Shown here: piece after piece, positions 1-5,227 of the stretch
Layout: each line of letters begins with the position of its first letter
Position numbering within the stretch: the stretch's first letter is position 1
Source of the DNA: Candidatus Nanopelagicaceae bacterium
GTDB taxonomy: Bacteria; Actinomycetota; Actinomycetes; Nanopelagicales; Nanopelagicaceae
Length of the DNA: 5,227 nt
Reading direction: 5' to 3'
NCBI GenBank assembly: GCA_023260175.1
Contig: JALQWD010000091.1
Coordinates: 1 to 5,227, forward strand
The notes under the pieces: generated by a model
Databases searched by the model: none
What the model was told of the DNA's origin: nothing
Seen by the model: only the letters and a program-made list of their open reading frames with translations
Made by a program: the position numbers and the translations under genes

Positions 1-174
1 TATTTCAGAATAACGCTTGTTGGCATAGTTGTTGAGATGCTTCAGTTGACTTTCTGTAGACTGATAATAGCCAATGTAGTCATTAAACTGATTGCTGTTG
101 TCATTGAGAGTATGCCTGATGTTGATTGCCAATGTGAGGCAGACATTCTTGTCGATTAACGCCTTTTTGCTGAG
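1..174 (-). other. Foreign-looking tail joined in frame to ilvD; fragment of an unidentified protein
   Basis: The ilvD frame stays open for 58 codons beyond the last IlvD-like residue, but the peptide has nothing in common with IlvD. After the conserved INVAS segment, IlvD should continue with a hydrophobic strand and a Gly-Ser-Ile-rich loop. Here the frame runs into [10 protein letters not shown], then a polar helical stretch rich in Asn, Gln and Tyr that ends [12 protein letters not shown] at the window edge. GC is about 39% (71 of 180 bases), lower than the neighbouring genes. The peptide looks like a helical or coiled-coil segment of a real protein. It faintly recalls the N-terminal helical region of Bacteroidetes membrane proteins such as large mechanosensitive channels, but that is a weak recollection and I do not name it. 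The plus strand is also open for 52 codons in one frame, so the coding strand is not certain. It is most likely sequence from another organism joined at the contig end. Confidence 0.55.
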
Positions 175-600
175 TGATGCAACGTTGATACGTGCTGCAG
201 CCATCATCATTCCTGGCAGCGATTTATCGCAACCTGCGAATGTCACCATTCCATCAAGTCGTTCAGCCTGCATAACTGTTTCAACTGAGTCCGCGATAAC
301 TTCGCGAGATACAAGTGAGAAGTGCATGCCTTCGTGGCCCATTGAAATTCCATCAGATACAGAGATAGTTCCGAATTGCATTGGGAATCCACCTGCATCA
401 GTTACGCCTTTACGAGATGCTTTAGCTAAACGATCAAGTGAAAGATTGCATGGAGTGATTTCGTTCCATGAAGAGACGATGCCGATCTGAGGTTTGACCC
501 AATCTGCATCTCCCATACCGACCGCACGTAACATGCCTCGCGCTGGAGCGCGTTCTAGACCATCAGTAACTAACCCTGAACGAGGTTTCATGTTTGTCAT
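175..600 (-). CDS. ilvD: Dihydroxy-acid dehydratase, N-terminal 142 residues only
   Basis: IlvD dehydrates 2,3-dihydroxy-3-methylbutanoate and its isoleucine-pathway homologue to the 2-oxo acids, the penultimate step of valine and isoleucine synthesis and a source for leucine and pantothenate. It is a cytosolic Fe-S enzyme of the IlvD/Edd family. Visible family motifs are [13 protein letters not shown] (cysteine at residue 51), [12 protein letters not shown] (Asp83), and [18 protein letters not shown] (Cys124, Asp125, Lys126). By family knowledge the two cysteines are cluster ligands, and the aspartates plus the carbamylated lysine bind Mg. The third cluster cysteine and the C-terminal domain are missing, because homology ends near residue 142 of a usual about 560-570. 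The ATG at 600 is chosen because it directly precedes [20 protein letters not shown], a typical IlvD start. An ATG at 591 is the alternative. No Shine-Dalgarno is visible. The gene diverges from the tetR/MFS pair. Confidence 0.93.
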
Positions 601-606
601 GGGCTA

Positions 607-612
607 ATCGTA
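607..612 (-). promoter_or_regulatory. Possible leaderless -10 element for ilvD
   Basis: Read on the minus strand, TACGAT (TANNNT type) lies 6 nt upstream of the ilvD ATG, and there is no purine-rich ribosome-binding site in front of that ATG. In actinobacteria a TANNNT box about 6-7 nt from a start codon is typical of leaderless transcripts. No good -35 is seen; the minus-strand sequence at that distance is about GGTCAA. This is inference from spacing and the missing Shine-Dalgarno. Confidence 0.4.
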
Positions 613-630
613 AGCGCAAAGGTGCGTAAT

Positions 631-659
631 TTGACCCTCTATAAACGATACGATACTGT
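631..659 (+). promoter_or_regulatory. Candidate sigma-70 promoter for the tetR-MFS operon
   Basis: TTGACC at 631-636 matches the -35 consensus in five of six positions. TACTGT at 654-659 has the TA...T core of a -10 box, and the spacer is exactly 17 nt. Transcription would start near 665-667, giving a leader of about 16 nt that includes the AAGGAGG ribosome-binding site. The -10 lies inside the 25-bp palindrome at 645-669, so a bound repressor would block RNA polymerase. A TATAAA at 640-645 is an alternative -10, but it has no good -35 at proper spacing. Confidence 0.6.
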
Positions 660-669
660 TTCGTTTCGT
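645..669 (+). promoter_or_regulatory. Palindromic operator, probably bound by the TetR repressor
   Basis: A 25-bp imperfect inverted repeat is centred on base 657. The left arm is ACGATACGATAC and the right arm is GTTTCGTTTCGT. Ten of the twelve base pairs are complementary; the mismatches are 649/665 and 654/660, both T-T. Each arm also contains a 5-bp direct repeat (CGATA twice, TTTCG twice), which resembles operators of TetR proteins that bind as a pair of dimers. It overlaps the candidate -10 and ends just before the tetR ribosome-binding site, as expected for autorepression. The binding protein is inferred from proximity. Confidence 0.72.
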
Positions 670-676
670 AAGGAGG
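670..676 (+). promoter_or_regulatory. Ribosome-binding site that fixes the tetR start
   Basis: AAGGAGG, a near-perfect Shine-Dalgarno, lies 5 nt before the ATG at 682. It decides between that ATG and an in-frame GTG at 622, which has no such site and lies upstream of the promoter and operator. Confidence 0.85.
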
Positions 677-681
677 CTTAT

Positions 682-1269
682 ATGTGCCCAGTAGTTTCTC
701 TGATTGGTAGACCGCGTGATGCGGCCCGAGATTTGGCTATTCAAAGTGCAGCGGTCTCTTTAATGCAAGAAGTTGGTTATGACCGAGTCACAATCGAAGA
801 GGTCGCACACCGCGCAAAGGTAAGTAAGGCAACGGTTTATCGCCGTTGGAAGAATAAACAAGAACTAATTACCGATGTTGTGAAGATTCATTCAAAACAT
901 GAATTCCCAACAATTGATAGCGGTTCCCTACGCGGAGATTTAATCGAATTAATTTCAGCTCACGTTCATATTCTTAAAGGTCCTGATGGATCTTTAATGA
1001 TGGGCCTTATCTCAAGCGCCCAACGCGATCCGCAATTAAGCCAACTAATGATGAACTGCAAGCCGCAAGAAGTTGATCCCCAAGCTCTTGCAATTATCAA
1101 CCGCGCAAAGAAGCGCAAAGAAATTTCGGGTAACGCGAATATGGAGATTCTTGGTGAGGCCGTGGGGGCCATCTTGATTCACCGTATCGCGATTACCCAT
1201 CAGCCGGTAAGTCGTAAATTTATTGAATCGCTAGTCGATGATTTATTGATCCCAGCATTAAGTAAATAA
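682..1269 (+). CDS. TetR/AcrR-family transcriptional repressor
   Basis: This is a 195-residue cytosolic DNA-binding protein, the usual length for TetR regulators. After a short GRPRD tail (residues 9-13), typical of the family, residues about 17-63 form the helix-turn-helix domain. It includes EEVAHRAKVSKATVYRRWKNK, where VSKATVYRRW is the recognition helix and its flank. The C-terminal ligand and dimer domain (from about residue 75) contains GPDGSLMMGLISSAQRDPQL, which resembles the TetR_C_11-type domain; that assignment is from memory. The ATG at 682 is preferred to the upstream GTG at 622 because it has a strong ribosome-binding site and because the promoter and operator lie between the two. 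The gene is followed after 16 nt by the MFS pump and is probably its local repressor, released when a pump substrate binds. The ligand cannot be read from the sequence. Codon use looks like that of its neighbours. Confidence 0.93.
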   Translation: MCPVVSLIGRPRDAARDLAIQSAAVSLMQEVGYDRVTIEEVAHRAKVSKATVYRRWKNKQELITDVVKIHSKHEFPTIDSGSLRGDLIELISAHVHILKGPDGSLMMGLISSAQRDPQLSQLMMNCKPQEVDPQALAIINRAKKRKEISGNANMEILGEAVGAILIHRIAITHQPVSRKFIESLVDDLLIPALSK

Positions 1270-1275
1270 TCTAAC

Positions 1276-1281
1276 AAAGGA
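1276..1281 (+). promoter_or_regulatory. Ribosome-binding site of the MFS gene
   Basis: AAAGGA lies 4 nt before the ATG at 1286 within a 16-nt intergenic gap. The gap has no room for a separate promoter, so the pump is most likely co-transcribed with tetR. Confidence 0.6.
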
Positions 1282-1285
1282 AATA

Positions 1286-2749
1286 ATGAATAACACGGAG
1301 ACAAAGGACGGCCTGGATCCAAATCGCTGGCGTTCGCTTTTCACAATTGCGCTATCTCAATTAATGGTCGTTTTAGATTCATCAATTGTAAATATTGCAA
1401 TCCCAAGTGCTAAGAAGGATTTAGGAATTACCGATGTCAATCAGCAGTGGGTTGTAACTGCTTACACATTGGCATTCGGTTCTCTACTACTTATCGGTGG
1501 TCGCGTTGGCGACTACGTTGGTCGTAAGAAGGCGCTAATTGTTGGTCTTCTTGGTTTTGCAGGCGCATCTGCAATCGGTGGCTTTGCTTCAACGCAAGCG
1601 ATGCTCTTTGGTTCACGCGCGCTTCAAGGTGTATTCGGTGCGTTACTTGCGCCAGCTGCACTTGCGTTGATCTCTGAAATCTTCACCGATCCTAAAGAGC
1701 GCGCAAAGGCGTTCGGCGTTATGGGCGCAATCTCTGGCGGCGGTGCTGCTATTGGTTTGATTCTTGGTGGAACACTTACAGAGTTCTTCTCATGGCGTTG
1801 GTGCTTAGGCGTAAACGTGCCAATCGCAATCGTGGCAGGTTTGCTTGCGGCTAAATTCATTCACGAATCAAAGGCTGATGGCGATACTTCATACGATATT
1901 CCTGGCGCAGTAACTGCATCTGCAGGTCTATTTGCACTTACCTACGGATTTAACGAAGCAGCATCAAAGGGTTGGGGTTCATCAACCACAATCGGATTCT
2001 TTATTGCATCTGCAGTATTGCTAACTTTCTTCTTCATTATCGAATCAAAGGTAAAGAACCCGATGCTTCCGCTACGCGTTCTTGAAGATCGTAACCGTGC
2101 AGGTAGCTACTTAGGTTCACTCTCTATTGGTGCAGGTTTGTTCTCAATGTTCTTATTCTTGGGTCTCTACTTCCAGGTAGTTCTTCAGTACAGCCCGCTA
2201 CGTTCTGGTTTTGCATTCTTACCATTTACAGCCGGAATCATCTTGGCAGCAGGTATTTCATCTAATTTGCTACCTAAATTCGGTCCAAAACCGCTAATGA
2301 TTCCTGGTTTATTGGTATCAGCTTCAGGTCTTCTATGGCTTTCACAACTAACACCTACAAGTGATTATGTAACACATGTTGTACCTTCACTTGTTTTGAT
2401 GTCAGTTGGTATGGCATTCGTCTTCATTCCATTGATGACAACAGCGCTACATAACGTTAACCATCATGACACTGGCGTTGCATCAGCGATGATCAATACC
2501 AGCCAGCAAATTGGTGGTTCTCTTGGTACTGCGCTACTAAATACAGTGGCAGCAACTGCAGCTACCAACTACATCACCAGTCATAAAGAGATGGGCGAAA
2601 CTGTAAAGATTTTCGCAATGGTGCATGGCTTTGACTCTGCATTCAAGGTTGGCGCAGCGCTACTAATCGTTGGCGCAATCATCTTGATGACCATGATTAC
2701 GGTCGGCAAGGATTCAGTAGTTGAAACTGATGCAGTAGTAATGCACTAA
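1286..2749 (+). CDS. MFS drug-efflux transporter, DHA2 (EmrB/QacA) type
   Basis: This 487-residue inner-membrane protein has the length and helix pattern of the 14-helix DHA2 drug:proton antiporters. Family motifs appear in order. VVLDSSIVNIAIP (about 28-40) is the motif D1 region of helix 1, with the membrane-embedded Asp31. GGRVGDYVGRKK (71-82) is motif A in the helix 2-3 loop. RALQG (111-115) belongs to motif B. Residues about 148-165, rich in Gly and including GGGAAIGLILGG, form antiporter motif C, followed by FFSWRWCLGVNVPIAI. The second half is typical, including DTGVASAMINTSQQIGGSLGTAL. It should expel small, probably hydrophobic or cationic, compounds using the proton gradient; the substrate is not predictable. 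It is downstream of, and probably controlled by, the TetR protein. Its stop lies 4 nt from the stop of the opposing gatB. The gene appears complete. Confidence 0.93.
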   Translation: MNNTETKDGLDPNRWRSLFTIALSQLMVVLDSSIVNIAIPSAKKDLGITDVNQQWVVTAYTLAFGSLLLIGGRVGDYVGRKKALIVGLLGFAGASAIGGFASTQAMLFGSRALQGVFGALLAPAALALISEIFTDPKERAKAFGVMGAISGGGAAIGLILGGTLTEFFSWRWCLGVNVPIAIVAGLLAAKFIHESKADGDTSYDIPGAVTASAGLFALTYGFNEAASKGWGSSTTIGFFIASAVLLTFFFIIESKVKNPMLPLRVLEDRNRAGSYLGSLSIGAGLFSMFLFLGLYFQVVLQYSPLRSGFAFLPFTAGIILAAGISSNLLPKFGPKPLMIPGLLVSASGLLWLSQLTPTSDYVTHVVPSLVLMSVGMAFVFIPLMTTALHNVNHHDTGVASAMINTSQQIGGSLGTALLNTVAATAATNYITSHKEMGETVKIFAMVHGFDSAFKVGAALLIVGAIILMTMITVGKDSVVETDAVVMH

Positions 2750-2753
2750 GTAA

Positions 2754-4256
2754 TTAAGCTTGACCCAAATGGCCAAGTAGGAGCTCGCGAACTTTCGAAG
2801 CATCTGCTTGGCCTTTTGTTTCCTTCATTACTGCGCCAATTAATGCGCCAGCTGCTGGTAAATGTCCCCCGCGAACCTTTTCGGCAACATCTGGCATCGC
2901 TGCACAAACCTTTTCGATTGCGGCAAGAAGTGCGCCATCGTCACTAACAACTTTAAATCCACGCTTTGCAATTACCTCTGCAGGCTTTCCTTCACCATTG
3001 ATAACGCCATCAACAACTTGGCGCGCCAACTTATCGGTTAGTTCGCCCTTATTAATTAGCTCAATAATTTCAGCAACATCTTTTGGAGAAATTGCTAGCT
3101 TTTCAACAGCAATCTCTTTTTCGTTTGCAATACGAGAAATTTCGCCAAGCCACCAACCTCGCGCCTTTGTTGGATCAGCGCCAAGTTCTACTGTGGACTC
3201 TACTGTGCCAAGTAAGTCTGCATTTATCATCGCAGCCATTTCCTTATCCGGAACTGACCATGCTTCTTGCAAACGCTTGCGGTGCGCAGATGGCTTCTCG
3301 GGCAGCGATTTACGCAGCGCTTCAACCCATTCAGCGCTAGGTGCTACTGGTACCAAATCTGGATCTTGGAAGTAACGGTAATCCTCTGCCTCTTCCTTTG
3401 AGCGACCACTGCGAGTTAATCCAGTGTCTTCCTGAAAGTGACGTGTCTCTTGCTTAACTTTCTGGCCAGCATTTAAAAGCTCAGCATGGCGAATCATTTC
3501 GCCACGAATCGCACGTTCTACAGAACGAAGCGAGTTAACGTTCTTTGATTCAGAACGTGTACCTAAAGTATCTGCGCCAATTAAACGTAATGACACGTTC
3601 GCATCACAACGAAGTGATCCCTGTTCCATCTTTACGTCAGATACACCGATGCTGCGTAAGATATCGCGAAGCTCTGTTACGTACGCCTTTGCAACTTCAG
3701 GTCCATATTTACCAGTACCAGGAATAATCTTGGTAACGATTTCAATTAACGGAATACCTGCGCGGTTGTAATCAAGTAAAGAGTAATCAGCGCCATGAAT
3801 CCGACCTGTTGCGCCACCCATATGAAGCGACTTACCTGTGTCTTCTTCCATATGTACGCGTTCGATCTCAATACGGAAAGTCTTTGGACCTTCTTCAGTA
3901 TCGATCTCTACATCCAAGAAACCATCAAAGCAGATTGGTTCGTCGTATTGCGAAGTCTGATAATTTTTTGGCATATCAGGATAGAAGTAATTCTTACGAG
4001 CAAAGCGGCTAAATGGCGCTACTTTGCAATTGAGGGCTAAGCCAATCTTGATTGCAGATTCAATCGCCTTTTCATTAACAACCGGAAGTGCGCCAGGTAG
4101 ACCTAAACAAACCGGGCAGGTCTGAGTATTTGGCTCTGCTCCGAAAATAGTTGAGCAACCGCAGAACATCTTTGAATTGGTATTTAACTCTACGTGAACT
4201 TCTAAGCCCATTACAGGTTCGTACTTAGCTACGACATCTTCGTATGACAATGACAT
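2754..4256 (-). CDS. gatB: Asp-tRNA(Asn)/Glu-tRNA(Gln) amidotransferase subunit B
   Basis: GatB is the tRNA-binding kinase subunit of the GatCAB complex. It phosphorylates Glu or Asp misacylated on tRNA(Gln) or tRNA(Asn), and amidates it with ammonia channelled from GatA. The 500-residue length is normal. The N-terminal catalytic cradle shows [20 protein letters not shown] and [16 protein letters not shown]; the CxC and CxxC cysteines bind structural zinc in zinc-bearing GatBs. It is followed by [29 protein letters not shown] and [16 protein letters not shown]. The helical linker and C-terminal YqeY-like tRNA-binding domain cover about 350-500 and end [13 protein letters not shown]. The start at 4256 (MSLSYEDVV) is chosen over an in-frame codon at 4307 because an AGGAGG site lies 9 nt upstream and because the longer form would overlap gatA by 52 nt. 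The start overlaps the gatA stop (TAATG), indicating translational coupling. Confidence 0.97.
   Translation of the reverse strand: MSLSYEDVVAKYEPVMGLEVHVELNTNSKMFCGCSTIFGAEPNTQTCPVCLGLPGALPVVNEKAIESAIKIGLALNCKVAPFSRFARKNYFYPDMPKNYQTSQYDEPICFDGFLDVEIDTEEGPKTFRIEIERVHMEEDTGKSLHMGGATGRIHGADYSLLDYNRAGIPLIEIVTKIIPGTGKYGPEVAKAYVTELRDILRSIGVSDVKMEQGSLRCDANVSLRLIGADTLGTRSESKNVNSLRSVERAIRGEMIRHAELLNAGQKVKQETRHFQEDTGLTRSGRSKEEAEDYRYFQDPDLVPVAPSAEWVEALRKSLPEKPSAHRKRLQEAWSVPDKEMAAMINADLLGTVESTVELGADPTKARGWWLGEISRIANEKEIAVEKLAISPKDVAEIIELINKGELTDKLARQVVDGVINGEGKPAEVIAKRGFKVVSDDGALLAAIEKVCAAMPDVAEKVRGGHLPAAGALIGAVMKETKGQADASKVRELLLGHLGQA
2759..2777 (-). terminator. Weak hairpin at the 3' end of gatB
   Basis: In the gatB transcript a 7-bp stem (CTTGGCC pairing with GGTCAAG, including one G-U wobble) with a 5-nt loop sits over the last codons before the stop. 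The downstream sequence (CTTAATTACTT) is AT-rich but has no continuous U-tract. On the plus strand the stem has an A-C mismatch and no U-tract, so it is unlikely to terminate the MFS transcript. It may be a weak terminator for gatB or coincidence. Confidence 0.25.
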
Positions 4257-5098
4257 TAGCGAGCACCTCCTAAAACTGGAGCTTTTGAAAGCAATGGAGC
4301 GCCCCACTTTGAAAGTAGCGCTGCTTCTAGCGCTGCACCAGCGTTATATAGGCGCTGATCTTCCATTGCTGGCGCCATGATTTGGAATCCAACTGGCAAA
4401 TTATCTTCATCAGCTAAACCTGCAGGTAATGACATTCCGCAGATACCAGCTAAGTTAACTGGAATTGTTGCAACGTCATTTAGATACATAGCGAGTGGAT
4501 CATTGCTCTTCTCGCCGATCTTAAATGCAGTTGTTGGTGCAGTTGGAGATACCAACACATCAACACCAGCAAATGCTTTCGCGTAATCCTGCATAATCAA
4601 GGTACGTACCTTTTGTGCACTTCCGTAATATGCATCGTAATATCCGCTCGAGAGCGCATATGTTCCAAGAATGATGCGACGTTTAACTTCGCGACCGAAT
4701 CCAGCTTCACGAGTAGCGCTCATGACTGCTTCTGCATCGCCTTCTCCGACACGCAATCCGTATCGCATTGCATCAAAGCGAGCTAAGTTAGAAGAGCACT
4801 CTGATGGAGCAATTAAATAATAAGCCGCTAACGCATATTCAAATGATGGGCATGAGACTTCAACAACTTCGGCACCTAATGAAGATAGCAACTCAATTGA
4901 TTCATTAAAGCGATTTAGAACGCCCTTTTGGTATCCATCGCCTTGTAGCTCTTTGATTACACCGATTTTTAAACCTTTAACATCAGCACGTTTTGCTGCA
5001 TCAACAACTTTAGGAGTTGGCGCATTGATTGATGTTGAATCTTTTGGATCATGTCCTGCAATCGCTTCATGAAGTAGCGCAGCATCTAAAACAGTTCG
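4256..5098 (-). CDS. gatA: Asp-tRNA(Asn)/Glu-tRNA(Gln) amidotransferase subunit A, C-terminal 280 residues
   Basis: GatA is the glutaminase subunit of GatCAB, releasing ammonia from glutamine for GatB. The segment begins with [20 protein letters not shown], a well-conserved stretch of actinobacterial GatA. It runs through [54 protein letters not shown], and [13 protein letters not shown] followed by [10 protein letters not shown], and ends [10 protein letters not shown] complete protein is about 490-500 residues. The N-terminal about 210, with the Ser-cisSer-Lys catalytic triad and the glycine/serine-rich amidase signature, are missing because the sequence becomes unrelated upstream of about 5098. 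The same frame stays open to the window edge (43 more codons), but that stretch is an Arg-rich shadow of an ABC-ATPase and is not GatA. The stop overlaps the gatB ATG by one base. Confidence 0.95.
   Translation of the reverse strand, partial: RTVLDAALLHEAIAGHDPKDSTSINAPTPKVVDAAKRADVKGLKIGVIKELQGDGYQKGVLNRFNESIELLSSLGAEVVEVSCPSFEYALAAYYLIAPSECSSNLARFDAMRYGLRVGEGDAEAVMSATREAGFGREVKRRIILGTYALSSGYYDAYYGSAQKVRTLIMQDYAKAFAGVDVLVSPTAPTTAFKIGEKSNDPLAMYLNDVATIPVNLAGICGMSLPAGLADEDNLPVGFQIMAPAMEDQRLYNAGAALEAALLSKWGAPLLSKAPVLGGAR
4266..4271 (-). promoter_or_regulatory. Ribosome-binding site of gatB inside the gatA 3' end
   Basis: AGGAGG on the minus strand, within the last gatA codons (Gly-Gly), lies 9 nt before the gatB ATG at 4256. 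It decides the gatB start against the in-frame upstream codon at 4307 and supports coupled translation. Confidence 0.8.
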
Positions 5099-5226
5099 GG
5101 GTTCTTGGCGACGGCGCGAGCGATGGCCACTCGTTGCTGTTCGCCGCCTGACATCTGAGCGGGGAAGTGCTCGTGTCTTAGTCCGAGTCCCACCAGGTCG
5201 AGCGCTTCGTCGACGTCGATCGGGTT
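5092..5226 (-). CDS. ABC transporter ATPase fragment (LolD/MacB type), foreign tail
   Basis: The minus strand encodes 45 residues beginning [15 protein letters not shown] and continuing with [21 protein letters not shown]. The SGGEQQR is the ABC signature (C-loop) that contacts ATP across the nucleotide-binding dimer. The run from [10 protein letters not shown] to KNPEL is the stretch just before Walker B. The preference for GEQQR matches ATPases of LolD, MacB and FtsE-like exporters, which pair with FtsX-like permeases. Walker B should follow, but the frame reaches TAG at 5086-5088 two codons after PEL, where the sequence has become gatA in another frame. GC is about 64% (81 of 127 bases from 5101 on), far above the rest of the window. 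It is probably from a different, high-GC organism, joined at the contig end. The Walker A half is outside the window. Confidence 0.85.
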
Positions 5227-5227
5227 C

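Noticed and set aside
92..490. Plus-strand open frame of 132 codons opposite ilvD
   Set aside because: It lies antisense to well-conserved IlvD motifs, crosses the left junction, has no ribosome-binding site and has no recognisable family. It is a shadow frame.
622..681. GTG at 622 as an upstream start for the tetR gene, adding 20 residues
   Set aside because: The extension would translate the promoter and operator region, has no ribosome-binding site, and adds residues before the family's normal GRPRD start. The ATG at 682 has AAGGAGG in front.
2998..4040. Several plus-strand open frames of 60-125 codons opposite gatB
   Set aside because: All are antisense to conserved GatB motifs, lack ribosome-binding sites, and overlap one another. 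They are shadow frames.
4257..4307. Upstream start for gatB at 4307, adding 17 residues
   Set aside because: The extension overlaps the gatA 3' end in another frame. The family start MSLSYEDVV at 4256 has AGGAGG 9 nt upstream.
4889..4891. TTG at 4889-4891 (minus strand) as the start of a short 211-residue amidase protein
   Set aside because: The gatA frame and homology continue upstream for another 69 residues, so this is an internal leucine codon in a gene truncated by the junction.
4256..5227. A natural ABC-ATPase-GatA fusion protein
   Set aside because: The two are in different frames. The ATPase frame hits TAG at 5086-5088, and the gatA frame through the tail gives an Arg-rich shadow peptide. 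No fused product is encoded.
1..5227. CRISPR arrays, tRNA or rRNA genes, insertion sequences, or a new defence system
   Set aside because: I saw no repeat-spacer structure, cloverleaf, transposase or terminal inverted repeats. Apart from the two tails, all coding sequence belongs to known families.

Overview
The central part of this window (about 175-5090) reads as a chromosomal segment of a low-to-mid-GC actinobacterium. Short intergenic gaps, a mid-40s GC content by eye, and GatA, GatB and IlvD sequences of actinobacterial flavour fit a streamlined freshwater lineage such as the Nanopelagicales (acI). That placement is inference from memory, not a search result.

Layout: the minus strand carries the 5' part of ilvD (dihydroxy-acid dehydratase, start at 600). 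The plus strand carries a two-gene cassette, a TetR-family repressor (682-1269) and a 14-helix DHA2-type MFS efflux pump (1286-2749). The minus strand then carries gatB (2754-4256) preceded by the 3' part of gatA (4256-about 5098), two subunits of the Asp-tRNA(Asn)/Glu-tRNA(Gln) amidotransferase. The efflux cassette ends convergently with gatB, with 4 nt between stop codons, and starts divergently from ilvD. The compact ilvD-tetR intergenic region holds a strong candidate 25-bp palindromic operator overlapping a well-spaced -35/-10 promoter. It also holds a possible leaderless promoter for ilvD.

Both ends look foreign. IlvD homology stops at about residue 142 (near position 175), and the frame continues for 58 codons of unrelated, Asn/Tyr-rich, AT-rich (about 39% GC) sequence. 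GatA homology stops at about position 5098. The last about 130 bases are about 64% GC and encode, in a different minus-strand frame, the ABC-ATPase signature region of a LolD/MacB-type transporter. Each tail is about the length of one short sequencing read. The simplest explanation is a contig with a chimeric join at each end, not two gene fusions.

How the genes work together: ilvD (branched-chain amino acid synthesis) and gatA/gatB (tRNA-dependent amidation) are housekeeping genes. The TetR/MFS pair is a self-contained inducible efflux module between them. I found no previously undescribed system. The points most worth checking are the two junctions and the operator/promoter architecture.
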